A DNA stretch of 64,000 bases, taken from Nocardioides immobilis (GTDB lineage Bacteria; Actinomycetota; Actinomycetes; Propionibacteriales; Nocardioidaceae). Positions 1 to 8,736 of the stretch are shown piece by piece (within the stretch, counting starts at the first letter, position 1; each line of letters opens with the position of its first letter). The position numbers and the translations under genes were made by a program. The notes below the pieces were generated by a model that worked only from the letters and a program-made list of their open reading frames with translations, had not been told where the DNA came from and did not search any database. The DNA lies in assembly GCF_003515065.1 (NCBI RefSeq), contig NZ_QXGH01000032.1:43391-107390 (forward strand), given 5' to 3'.

Positions 1-2598
1 CCGTCGAGTCCGCGGACCGTGTCGGCCCCTACGTGGCCGTAGAGCCGGTTGGGGCCGGCGTCTCCGGTGAGCGAGTCGTTGAACGCGGATCCTTGCAGGT
101 CCTCCACTGCGGCGAAGCTGTCGCTGCCGTGCCCGCCGCTGCTGGAGTTGGTGTCCAGGTTCACGACCACGGTCGAGGGCGAGCTGCCGTAGTCGGCGAT
201 GTCGATGCCGGCCTCGCCCCTGATGTGGTCGTTGCCCTCACCGCCGATCAGCCGGTCGTCCCCGACCCAGCCGTCGAGCCAGTCGTTGCCCGCTCCGCCG
301 TTGATCGTGTCGCCGACGTCGTCGGTGTCGCCACCACCCTGGTTGCCGAGGAGGGTGTCGTCGCCCGGGCCACCCTGGATGGTGTCAGCCTCGGGGCCAC
401 CGAACACGGTGTCGTTGGCGTCACCGGCGTTGATGGTGTCGTTGCCCTCGTCCCCGCAGATCCGGTCGTTGCCGCCGACGGAGCTGATGGTGTCGTTGCC
501 CTCGCCGGCGACGATCACGTCGGCGCCCGCAGTGCCGGTGATCGTGTCGGCGCCCGCAGTGCCGAAGATCGTCGGGGTGATGCCCCCGCAGGTGGCTGGG
601 TTGATCTCTGTGTGCAGGTTCAGCAGCCCGGTTGCCGCGCCGAACCCGTCCACCTTGATCCGGTACGTCGTACCGGCGTTCGCGAGGAAGGTGACCAGGC
701 TGCGCAGCCCCGTCCCGCTGTCGTCGTCGAAGTCGACGACCTGGAGGGTGCCCAGGGTGTTGCCGGTGTAGACCGTCAGCGTCGTGTCGAAGGTGGTGGC
801 AAAGCCGCCGCCGTCCTCCGTGGAGATCGTGGCCAGTCCGGTTGTGGAGGGCGTCCAGTTCCACCAGACCCCGTTGTCGATGCTGAACGGCCCGGGCTCT
901 CCTGGCTCCGCATCGGAGCAGACGTTGAAGTCGAAGTCGTTGAACCCGCCGGCCGGCAGGGTCTCGGCATTGGCGAAGTCGTTGTTGTTGACCAGCCCGG
1001 TCGCCGCGTCGAGGATGTTGATCCGCTTCCGGGTGGCGCCGTTGTCGGTCACGTTCACCCCCGTGGCGTTGAGCCGGCTGACCGCAGTGGTCCTGGTGAT
1101 CTGGACGCCGTTGCCGTCCACGCACTCACGCAGCAGCGCGAAGGCACCCGCCACGTGCGGCGCAGCCATCGACGTACCCGACTTGTTGGCGTGGGTGTTC
1201 GTGCCGGGGACCGCAGCGTCGATGTCCACCCCGGGTGCCCACCAGTCGGTGGAGGTGCCGGAGTTGGTGAAGCCGGCGGGCACGTCGGAGTCGTTCGTCG
1301 CGCTGATCGAGTACACGCTGGTGAGGCAGGCGGGGAAGCTGGAGCCGACCAGGTTGCTGTTTCCGGCCGCGGCGATGACCGCGACCCCAGCGTTCTGGAG
1401 GTTCGCGGAGACCGCCTGGGTCGCCGCGAAGTTGGCGTTGTTGCCGTCGCAGACCGCCTCCTGGGCGAAGCCGTCGATCCCGATGCTCATGTTCGCCGAG
1501 ACCACGTTCGCCCCGCCGTTGCGGCGGTCGAGCACGAACTGGAGTCCCGCGATGATGTCGGAGAAGAAGGCAGTCCAACTGCTTCCGGCGCCGTCCGAGG
1601 CGACGTTGACCGCGATGATGCGAGCACCGCGGGCGACGCCCTCGTGACCACCGGTGTACGACGTGCCTGCGGCGATCGACGCCACGTGGGTGCCGTGGTC
1701 GCAGTCGGTCGAGTGGGTGCAGTTCTCACCGGCGTCGGCGCCGTTCTGGGTGGTGGTCCCGTTGGGACAGTTGGAGTTCGCAGATCGGCACGCTTCGGCT
1801 ACCACGCGGCCGGCGAACGCGGCGTGGTCGTTGTCCACGCCGCTGTCGATGATCGCGACCTCCTGCGCCCCGACCGGGCTGCCACTCCATCCGTCGCCAC
1901 TGGTGCCGGCGAGGTCGAGCAGGTCGGAGTCGATGACCCCGGTCGAGACGTTGAGGGTCGCGGTGGCGAACCCGTCCTCGGCGACCGATGTCACCCGGGG
2001 GTCGGCGACCAGGCGGTTGAGGCCTGCGCCGGTCACCCGGTAGGTCGCGAACGGGTAGACCTTGATCCGGCTGAGCTCGCGGGCACCGGGGCCGGCCACC
2101 CGCTGCGCGAGCGCGTCGAGCGTCCTGGCGACGTCGGCCTGCTGGGCCTTGCCGGCGCGGGTGGTGAGACCGCGCGGCGGGGTCACCGTCACGTTGACCC
2201 GTGCCCATCCATCGGCGGCGATGGTCTCTCGGATCTTGGCGACCTCGCGCTGCGAGAGTCCGTCCGGGTTGACGAGAGGGAGCAGCGGGTCGTCGTCGCG
2301 TGCGACGGAGCTCGCGCCCGGAACGTCAGGCCCGTACTCGGCCGACGCCGACGGCTCGTCGAACGCCTCGTCCGCCGGAACCGGGGCCTTCTTGCCGTCC
2401 TTGCCCTTGGTGGTCCCGTCACCACCTCGGTGCGGGCTCTCCGGACCGCCCTGCGGGTCCGACGCCGCTGCCTGGTCGTCGCTGGAGGGACGGTCAGGCG
2501 GCGCGCCCTGCGCGGTCAGGGTTGCCGACCCGGTCGTCGCGAGGAGCATCGACAGCAAGGCAACGGGGATGAAAGCGGGCCGTCCGGACAGTACGCAT
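1..2598 (-). CDS. Secreted subtilisin-like (S8) protease with RTX calcium repeats, partial
   Basis: Subtilisin-family serine protease whose C-terminus runs off the window start. The catalytic triad is visible: Asp in VAIIDSGVD (codon 1845-1847), His in DCDHGTHVAS (1695-1697) and Ser in SGTSMAAPHVAGAF (1170-1172); the oxyanion Asn lies in IAAAGNSN. An N-terminal secretion signal core (ALLSMLLATTGSATLTA) and an inhibitor-like propeptide (about 2350-1900) precede the catalytic domain. A beta-rich pre-peptidase C-terminal-like segment (about 1000-600) follows, then repeated GGxGxDxU calcium-binding nonapeptides from about 560 to 1. Export and calcium-dependent folding outside the cell are inferred. 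Oddity: ATG 2598 has a good RBS (GGGAG) and encodes MRTVRTARF, but the rest of the signal peptide is in another frame. One base fewer in the AAA run at 2572-2574 would join them. In-frame alternatives are TTG 2558 and ATG 2549. Confidence 0.85.
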
Positions 2599-2746
2599 AG
2601 CGGTGGTCTCCCGTGCTAGTAGAGGCTTGCGGAACGTAACAGCGGGCAACCAGATGCGCGGGGAAAGTTCCACAATTTTGCAACAAATCATCCAGACGGA
2701 TGAATTGATGCGGGGACACGACGCCGTTGGCCTCCCGCCCGGGGCG

Positions 2747-4276
2747 CTACCGAGCGTGTCCGGGAAGAAGGGCGCGGATCGTGCTGATGGTGTCGGCATC
2801 GTCGGGGCCCTTGTCGTCGCGGTAGCGCACGACGCGTGCGAACCGGAGGGCGAGGCCGCCCGGGTAGCGCGAGGACCGCTGGAGCCCGTCGAACGCGATC
2901 TCGACGACCTGCTCCGGCCGGACGGTGACGACCCACCCGTCGTCGGACACCCGCAGCTCCTGGAACCGCTCGGTCTGCCAGGTGAGCATCTCGTCTGTCA
3001 TGCCCTTGAACGTCTTGCCCAGCATCACGAACCGACCGGGATCCTCCTCGTCGCGGGCGCCGAGATGGATGTTCGAGAGCATCCCGCGACGCCGGCCGGA
3101 GCCCCACTCGACCGCGAGCACGACCAGGTCGAGGGTGTGCACCGGCTTGACCTTCACCCAGGCCGCGCCGCGCCGGCCGGCGGCGTACGGCGCTCCGGCG
3201 GCCTTGACCACGACGCCCTCGTGGCCGTCGGCGAGCACCCGGTCCGCGAACGCGCGGGCGGCGGCCGGGTCCGTGCCCTGCCAGCGCGGCACCCGGTGCG
3301 GCTCGGGTACGAGGGCTTCCAGTGCGGACCAGCGCTCGGTCGCAGGGAGGTCGAGGAGGTCGCGTCCGTCGACGTGCAGGACGTCGAAGAAGTACGGCGT
3401 CACCGCGGTGACGCCGTCGGCCGCCGATGCGGTGCGCGCCGCCGTCTCCTGGAACGGCCGCGGGCGTCCGGCCTCGTCGAGCGCGATCGCCTCGCCGTCG
3501 AGCACCAGCTCGGAGGCCGGCAGACCGCGGGCCACCTCGACGACCTCGGGCAACCGGTGGGTGATGTCCTCGAGGCTGCGGGTCGCGATCAGCACCTCGT
3601 CGCCGCGCCGGTGCACCTGGATCCGGATGCCGTCGAGCTTGGCGTCGACCGCGATGCCGGACGGGTCCGACCCGACCTTCACCATCGCGGCGTCGAGGTC
3701 GGGCGCCGACGACGCGAGCATGGGCTCGACGGGACGGCCGACGGTCAGGGCGACCGCGGCCAGCGCGTCCCGCCCCTCGAAGGCCGCGCGCACGATCTTC
3801 GTGGCGCCGCCGGCGAGCATCGCCGCGCGCCGTACGTCGGCGACGGGCACGTCAGCCGCCTGCGCGAGGCCCTCGGTCATCACGGCGTCGAGCGCACCCT
3901 GACGGACCTCCCCGACGGCGGCCGATCGCAGCCACTGCTGCTCGGCCTCGGTCGCGCTCCCGAACAGGTCGGCCACGGCCGCCGCGCGCTGGGCGACCGA
4001 ACCCGGCCCGGCCAGGGACGCGAGGTGCTCGAACGCGGCGTCGACTGCCTCGACGTCGAGCGAGGGCGCTGCGGCGGCGGGCGGCAGCGTCTGCAGGCCG
4101 CGCCAGCCCAGTCCGGTGCGACGCTGGCGGAGCCGGCCGCTGACGTAGTGGGCGACGAGCTCGCGCTGCCCTGGCTCGGCGCGAGCCAGCAGGCCGGCGA
4201 TCAGGCTGGTCTTCTCCTTGCGCGACCGCGTGGCGGCGAGCCGGGCGGAGGCGTCGACGATCTCGTGCAGCAACAC
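2747..4276 (-). CDS. ligB: ATP-dependent DNA ligase (LigB type)
   Basis: ATP-dependent DNA ligase, 509 residues, matching the size of mycobacterial LigB. The nucleotidyltransferase motif I is DAKLDGIR with the AMP-accepting lysine at residue 213; motif IV is EGVVVK (353-358) and motif V is WVKVKP (373-378). Residues 1-180 form the helical DNA-binding domain typical of LigB and of eukaryotic ligase I relatives; the last 120 residues are the OB-fold domain. It seals nicks by the ligase-AMP route and is an accessory to the essential NAD-dependent LigA, which is not in this window. It lies 26 nt downstream of the TetR gene in the same direction and may be co-transcribed with it. The call is firm; the cellular role (repair) is inferred from the family. 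Confidence 0.92.
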   Translation of the reverse strand: MLLHEIVDASARLAATRSRKEKTSLIAGLLARAEPGQRELVAHYVSGRLRQRRTGLGWRGLQTLPPAAAAPSLDVEAVDAAFEHLASLAGPGSVAQRAAAVADLFGSATEAEQQWLRSAAVGEVRQGALDAVMTEGLAQAADVPVADVRRAAMLAGGATKIVRAAFEGRDALAAVALTVGRPVEPMLASSAPDLDAAMVKVGSDPSGIAVDAKLDGIRIQVHRRGDEVLIATRSLEDITHRLPEVVEVARGLPASELVLDGEAIALDEAGRPRPFQETAARTASAADGVTAVTPYFFDVLHVDGRDLLDLPATERWSALEALVPEPHRVPRWQGTDPAAARAFADRVLADGHEGVVVKAAGAPYAAGRRGAAWVKVKPVHTLDLVVLAVEWGSGRRRGMLSNIHLGARDEEDPGRFVMLGKTFKGMTDEMLTWQTERFQELRVSDDGWVVTVRPEQVVEIAFDGLQRSSRYPGGLALRFARVVRYRDDKGPDDADTISTIRALLPGHAR

Positions 4277-4302
4277 GCGACCGACGCTAGCCGTGACCGC
4301 CG

Positions 4303-4893
4303 TCAGTCGTGCGTGGCTTCGAGCACGGCGGCCGTCACGGCGCCGCGGATGACCATCTCGTAGACCGCGTCGAGATCGTCGTCGACGTCGCCGAAGTAGC
4401 CGGCCACCTCGAGCGAGACGAAGCCGTGGAGAGCGGCGAAGACGGCCATGCCCGTCGGCAGCAGGCGCTCCTCGGGGAGCCCGGCCGAGCGGACCATGAC
4501 CGCGAGCGCCTCGATCGTGTCGACGGCCGCGCCGAAGAACGCCTCGCGGTCGATCGGCGGGCGGGTGATGGCGGCGTACCGCTGCGGGTGCGACCGGGCG
4601 AACGCGCGCAGCTCGTGGCTGAGCACCCGCAGGCCGTCGGCGCCGGCGTGGCCCATCGCGGCCCGTCGCACGTGCTCGCCGAGCAGGCGCATCGCCCGCA
4701 CCTGGATCGAGGCCCGCAGGTCCTCGAGGTTGGCGACGTGGTTGTAGAGCGAGGAGACCCGGGTGTCGAGCTCGGCAGCCAGCAGGGTCATCGTGAGCGC
4801 GTCGTACCCCTCCCTGTCGACCAGGGTCTCGGCCGCCTGCAGCACCGCCTGCTGGTCGAGTCGGGGGCGGCGGGTGTCCGGGGGACTGCTCAC
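4303..4893 (-). CDS. TetR-family transcriptional regulator
   Basis: TetR-type repressor of 196 residues. The N-terminal helix-turn-helix is clear (ALTMTLLAAELDTRVSSLYN, about residues 37-56) and the C-terminal ligand-binding half is of the WHG/TetR_C_33 kind. Start: GTG 4893 (the only one with a strong ribosome site, GGGAGGAGG about 6 nt upstream). It is transcribed towards ligB and divergently from the glycosylase at 4970, so it may control either side; no clear palindromic operator was seen in the 76-nt gap. The ligand is unknown. Confidence 0.85.
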   Translation of the reverse strand: MSSPPDTRRPRLDQQAVLQAAETLVDREGYDALTMTLLAAELDTRVSSLYNHVANLEDLRASIQVRAMRLLGEHVRRAAMGHAGADGLRVLSHELRAFARSHPQRYAAITRPPIDREAFFGAAVDTIEALAVMVRSAGLPEERLLPTGMAVFAALHGFVSLEVAGYFGDVDDDLDAVYEMVIRGAVTAAVLEATHD

Positions 4894-4955
4894 GTTTCCT
4901 CCTCCCGGATGTCTCTCGTGTGGCGGTGAATGGGTTTCGTGTCCGTCTCAGAGCC

Positions 4956-4961
4956 TAGTGT
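4956..4961 (+). promoter_or_regulatory. Leaderless promoter -10 box for the DNA glycosylase
   Basis: TAGTGT fits the TAnnnT -10 consensus and lies 8 nt before GTG 4970, with no ribosome-binding site between. This is the usual layout of leaderless actinobacterial mRNAs and decides the start codon. Confidence 0.45.
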
Positions 4962-4969
4962 TTCTCGTT

Positions 4970-5926
4970 GTGGAACAGCCGGATGCGACCAGGGTGTGGC
5001 GCCCGGACTGGCCGTGCGCGGTGCGCCACGTCCTCGCCCAGCAGCGCCGCGGGGGCGGGGACCCGACCTTGCGCCTGGCCGCGCTGGGGGAGAGGGGCCA
5101 GCACTGGCGTGCCAGTCGTACGCCGGAGGGCCCGGTCACCCTCGCGATCGAGTCCCGCGACCCGGCGGGCGAGGTGCGGGCCAGCGCCTGGGGGCCGGGT
5201 GCTGACTGGGCGCTCGACCAGCTCCCGGACCTGCTCGGTGCCGCCGATGACTGGTTGGGGTTCGAGGCCCGCCACCCGGTGGTCGCAGAGGCCTGGCGCC
5301 GCTATCCGCACGTGCGCCTCGGCCGTACCGCCCGCCCGTTCGAGGCGCTGGTGCCGACGATCATCGAGCAGAAGGTCACCGGCAAGGAGGCGTTCGCGGG
5401 TTTCCGCGCGCTGGTGCTGAAGTACGGCGAGCCCGCACCCGGGCCGGGCGCCGCGGTCGGGCTGCACCTCCAACCCACGGCCGAGGTCGTCGCGAACATC
5501 CCGTCCTGGGCGTGGCTCGGCCTCCACATCGACCCCGCACGATCGCGCGCCCTCGTCACCGTCGCTCGACACGCCGAGGCGCTCGAACGGATCGTCCGCG
5601 GGTCGACGTCATCAGATCTGAGATCGTCGTCGAAGCTCGATCGAGCGGTGCGGAGCGTGCCCGGTCTCGGGGTGTGGACCAGCGCTGAGATCCGGGCGCG
5701 CGCGCTCGGCGATCCCGACGCTGTCTCCTTCGGCGACTACCACGTGGCCAAGGACGTCGGTTGGGCGCTGAGTGGCCGGGAGTTCGACGACCGTGAGCTC
5801 TCGGACGTACTGGAGCCCTGGCGACCACATCGGGGCCGGGTTCCGCTGCTCCTGGGCGAAGCCGGGATCCGGCGTCCGAGACGTGGTCACCGGGCGTCTC
5901 TTCGTGGACACTTTCCCCACGTGTGA
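4970..5926 (+). CDS. AlkA-type DNA-3-methyladenine glycosylase (HhH-GPD family)
   Basis: Base-excision repair glycosylase of the AlkA/OGG helix-hairpin-helix superfamily, 318 residues. An N-terminal AlkA_N-like region (WRPDWPCAVRHVLAQQRRG) is followed by the glycosylase domain with TIIEQKVTGKEA and the hairpin-GPD stretch SVPGLGVWTSAEIRARALGD. The Asp of VSFGDYHVAKDVGWAL is the expected catalytic acid. The C-terminal WRPHRGRVPLLL block is typical of actinobacterial members. It would remove alkylated purines from DNA. GTG 4970 is chosen because it gives the family's usual ten residues before WRPDW and sits 8 nt after a TAGTGT box; GTG 4958 is possible. Substrate range cannot be read from the sequence. 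Confidence 0.85.
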   Translation: MEQPDATRVWRPDWPCAVRHVLAQQRRGGGDPTLRLAALGERGQHWRASRTPEGPVTLAIESRDPAGEVRASAWGPGADWALDQLPDLLGAADDWLGFEARHPVVAEAWRRYPHVRLGRTARPFEALVPTIIEQKVTGKEAFAGFRALVLKYGEPAPGPGAAVGLHLQPTAEVVANIPSWAWLGLHIDPARSRALVTVARHAEALERIVRGSTSSDLRSSSKLDRAVRSVPGLGVWTSAEIRARALGDPDAVSFGDYHVAKDVGWALSGREFDDRELSDVLEPWRPHRGRVPLLLGEAGIRRPRRGHRASLRGHFPHV

Positions 5927-5942
5927 CGTTTTCTCGTGATAT

Positions 5943-5961
5943 CTGTTACACCGAGCAACAG
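5943..5961. promoter_or_regulatory. Inverted repeat CTGTT-N9-AACAG upstream of the SCP2-mce operon
   Basis: A 5-bp dyad with a 9-nt spacer, 42 nt before the ATG of the SCP2 gene, in the only gap where a promoter for the first mce operon could lie. It does not match the KstR consensus. It could be an operator for an unidentified regulator; the repeat is short enough to be chance. Confidence 0.25.
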
Positions 5962-6002
5962 GCACTCAGCCTGGGAGACATACCGAGCGACAGGGGTGGC
6001 GC

Positions 6003-6962
6003 ATGGGACTCGCGAGCATGCTCTCCCACGCCACCGTCGCCGACGCGATGGCCCTGCTCAGCGATACCCCCGCCCCTGACCTGGTCGCCGCCGTCCGGGC
6101 CACCTCGGACGCCGATCTCCAGGCGATCATCGACCGTGACGAGATCCGCGAGGCGGCCACCGGGGCCCTCGTCGCCCGGATCGGCGACTTCACCCTGACC
6201 GACCAGGTCGCCGGGATCGACGGCCGCGCGCGGATCGAGCTCGTGCACCAGGGTCGCGTGGCGGCGCGGGCCGGTCTGCGGGTCGCCGGCGGCGCCATCA
6301 CGACGATCCCCGCCGACGACCAGGTCGACGTGACCCTCCGGACCACCGTCCTCGGCCTGCTGCGCCTGGTGTCCGGCGAGCGCAACGCCGGGATGGAGTT
6401 CCTGACCGGGCGGCTCGAGATCGACGGTGACGCCGACCTCGCGCTCGCGCTGGGCGGGATCTTCCCGGCTCCGGCCACCGATGGTGCTGCCGTCGTTCCC
6501 GTCGACCCGCGAGCCCTCGACACGGTCGAGGTCGCGCGCGAGCTCTCCCACGTCGACATCGAGCACCTCCGGAAGGTGATGGCGTCGGGCTTCCGTCCGG
6601 TCGTGCTCGACGAGATCTTCGGCCGGCTGCCCGAGTTCGTGAACCCGCAGAAGTCCCGCGGCCTGCGGATCGTGATCGGCTTCCGGCTGACCGGCCGCAC
6701 GGACGACATGGTCGACCGCTTCGTCGTACGACTCGACCGCGGAGCGGCCGTGGTGCTGACCGGTGCCGAGGCCGACGCGGTCGGCCGCGACGAACGCAGC
6801 GCGACCGTCACCTGCGGCGCTCACGACTTCCTTCGGCTGGCCACCGGGCACCTCAGTCCCGTGACCGGTGTCCTCCGCGGCCAGCTCAAGGTCCGCGGGG
6901 ACAAGGCAGCAGCACTCCGGCTCGCCGGAGCGTTCGACATCCCGACGGCGATGGCTGGATGA
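6003..6962 (+). CDS. SCP2 sterol-carrier domain protein leading the first mce operon
   Basis: 319-residue soluble protein with the features of sterol carrier protein 2 domains, apparently two in tandem. The first covers about 75-155 (RIELVHQGRVAARAGLRVAG ... GRLEIDGDADLALALGGIF) and a second about 225-310, ending in GQLKVRGDKAAALRLAGAF, the usual SCP2 C-terminal helix pattern. Such domains bind sterols, fatty acids or acyl-CoAs in the cytosol. No signal peptide or membrane segment is seen. It is 64 nt ahead of yrbEA in the same orientation, so it is probably the first gene of the mce operon and may accept the lipid that the transporter delivers; that role is inference. Start ATG 6003 has AGGGGTGG upstream. 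Confidence 0.7.
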   Translation: MGLASMLSHATVADAMALLSDTPAPDLVAAVRATSDADLQAIIDRDEIREAATGALVARIGDFTLTDQVAGIDGRARIELVHQGRVAARAGLRVAGGAITTIPADDQVDVTLRTTVLGLLRLVSGERNAGMEFLTGRLEIDGDADLALALGGIFPAPATDGAAVVPVDPRALDTVEVARELSHVDIEHLRKVMASGFRPVVLDEIFGRLPEFVNPQKSRGLRIVIGFRLTGRTDDMVDRFVVRLDRGAAVVLTGAEADAVGRDERSATVTCGAHDFLRLATGHLSPVTGVLRGQLKVRGDKAAALRLAGAFDIPTAMAG

Positions 6963-7026
6963 CCCCAGCCACGAGGTTCAGCTCCCGATCTTCGTACTCC
7001 CGCCTGATGAATGAGAAGGGGCCGCG

Positions 7027-7854
7027 ATGACGGCAGTGTTGCTCGGCGGACGGTCGATGTTCGACAACCTGACCGGCCGGATGAAGGACGGCATCAAGAC
7101 CACCGGCTCCCTGATGATCCTGGCGGCGGAGTCGATGCGCTTCATCGTGACCGACATCATCTCCCGCAGGTTCTCCTGGTCGGAGTTCCTGCTCCAGTGC
7201 TTGTTCATGACGCGGGTGTCGCTGCTCCCGACGATCCTGGTGTCGATCCCGTTCGGAATCATCACGTCGGTCCAGATCGGCGCGGCTGCCAACCAGATCG
7301 GCGCCCAGTCGTTCATCGGCGCCGTCAACGGGGTCGGCATCCTCCGGCAGGGCGCGCCGCTGGTGACCTCGCTGATGATCGCCGGCGCGGTCGGGTCCGC
7401 GATCTGCTCCGACCTGGGCGCACGCACCGTGCGTGAGGAGACCGATGCGCTGATGGTCATGGGCATCTCGCCCATCCAGCGGCTCGTCGCCCCCCGGGTC
7501 CTGGCCGCGTTGCTGATCTCGATGCTGCTCACAGTGATCGTGGCGATGTCGGCGATGACCACCGCTTTCGCCCTCGTGGTCGGCACCGGGCAGATCTCGG
7601 CCGGCACCTACCTGGAGTCCTTCGTCGGACTGGCCCAGCCGACCGACCTGTACCTCGCCGAGCTCAAGGCGTTGATCTTCGGCCTGATCGCGGTCGTTGT
7701 CGCCGCCCACAAGGGGCTCCAGGCCCGCGGCGGACCCAAGGCGGTCGCCGACGCGGTCAACCAGGCCGTCGTCCTGAGCGTGATCCTGCTCGCCGTGGTC
7801 AATGTCGGAATCACCCAGGTCTACGTGATGCTCGTGCCCCAGGGGGTGGCGTGA
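7027..7854 (+). CDS. yrbEA: YrbEA/MlaE-family permease subunit of Mce transporter 1
   Basis: Integral-membrane permease of the MlaE family, 275 residues with about six hydrophobic segments. The conserved core is visible: LLPTILVSIPFGIITSVQIG, the cytoplasmic loop AICSDLGARTVREETDALMV with the EExDAL coupling-helix motif that contacts the ATPase, and GGPKAVADAVNQAVVLS near the end. It pairs with YrbEB to form the inner-membrane channel of the lipid importer. ATG 7027 is preceded by GAGAAGGGG. No mce ATPase (MceG) gene is present in the window, as is usual for actinobacterial mce loci where MceG is encoded elsewhere. Confidence 0.92.
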   Translation: MTAVLLGGRSMFDNLTGRMKDGIKTTGSLMILAAESMRFIVTDIISRRFSWSEFLLQCLFMTRVSLLPTILVSIPFGIITSVQIGAAANQIGAQSFIGAVNGVGILRQGAPLVTSLMIAGAVGSAICSDLGARTVREETDALMVMGISPIQRLVAPRVLAALLISMLLTVIVAMSAMTTAFALVVGTGQISAGTYLESFVGLAQPTDLYLAELKALIFGLIAVVVAAHKGLQARGGPKAVADAVNQAVVLSVILLAVVNVGITQVYVMLVPQGVA

Positions 7855-7857
7855 TCC

Positions 7858-8730
7858 ATGGCTAACGTCCAGCCACGAGCCCGCGGAGTGGGTGACCGCC
7901 TCTCCGACGGCCTGGTCGGAGTGACCGACTCGGTCATGACGGCGCTCGCCACCATCGGGTACTTCGCCTCCTTCTCCCTGGAGGTCTTCAAGTCGATCCC
8001 CTCGACGCTGGCGCTCTACCCCAAGGAGGTGCTCCGGCAGCTCAAGGACATCGCGTGGGGCAGCGGTGCGCTGCTCGTCGGCGGCGGCACGGTCGGCGTC
8101 ATGGCGTTGCTGTCCGTCGCCGCTGGCACCTCGATCGGCATCGAGGGGTTCAACGGCCTCGAGATCGTCGGCCTGGCGCCGCTGACCGGCTTCATCTCGG
8201 CCAGCGCCAACACCCGCGAGCTCGCGCCGCTCATCGCCGCGCTCGCGCTGGGCGCACAGGTCGGCTGCCGGTTCACCGCGCAGATCGGCTCGATGAAGAT
8301 CTACGAGGAGATCGACGCGCTCGAGGTGATGGCGGTCAGCCCCATGCGCTACGTGGTGACGACCAGGGTCGTCGCCACCATGCTCGCGATCCTCCCGCTC
8401 TACCTGATCGGCCTGATCGGCAGCTACGCCGCGTCGCAGATCTCGGTCGTCGTGCTGTTCGGGCAGTCCCCAGGTCAGTACGACCACTACTTCTCGACGT
8501 TCATCCAAGGGCGCGACGTGTTCCTGTCGGTGATCAAGATCCTGATCTTCGCCCTGGTGATCGCGCTCATCCACACCTGGTACGGCATGAAGGTCGGTGG
8601 TGGCCCGGCGGCGGTCGGTGAGGCCACCGGCACGGCGATCCGCGCAAGCATCGTGTCCATCGTCGTGCTCGACATGGGTCTCACACTTCTCTTCTGGGGC
8701 GGCGACCCCGGCTTCCGGATCTCGGGGTGA
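7858..8730 (+). CDS. yrbEB: YrbEB/MlaE-family permease subunit of Mce transporter 1
   Basis: Second permease subunit, 290 residues, starting 4 nt after yrbEA. It carries the same MlaE signature, KIYEEIDALEVMAVSPMRY, and the terminal GGGPAAVGEATGTAIRAS block. The N-terminal 60 residues are amphipathic and lack counterparts in YrbEA, which is normal for the B subunits. With YrbEA it would form the heterodimeric transmembrane part of the importer. Confidence 0.92.
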   Translation: MANVQPRARGVGDRLSDGLVGVTDSVMTALATIGYFASFSLEVFKSIPSTLALYPKEVLRQLKDIAWGSGALLVGGGTVGVMALLSVAAGTSIGIEGFNGLEIVGLAPLTGFISASANTRELAPLIAALALGAQVGCRFTAQIGSMKIYEEIDALEVMAVSPMRYVVTTRVVATMLAILPLYLIGLIGSYAASQISVVVLFGQSPGQYDHYFSTFIQGRDVFLSVIKILIFALVIALIHTWYGMKVGGGPAAVGEATGTAIRASIVSIVVLDMGLTLLFWGGDPGFRISG

Positions 8731-8736
8731 TGACAC

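Noticed and set aside
33..2600. 855-residue open frame on the plus strand
   Set aside because: It is the antisense shadow of the subtilisin-like protease: Val/Gly/Arg/Asp-rich composition, no domain, and the opposite strand has a clear catalytic triad.
5927..7026. A KstR box for the first mce operon
   Set aside because: No AACnnGTT palindrome is present upstream of the SCP2 gene or yrbEA; only the unrelated CTGTT-N9-AACAG dyad was found.
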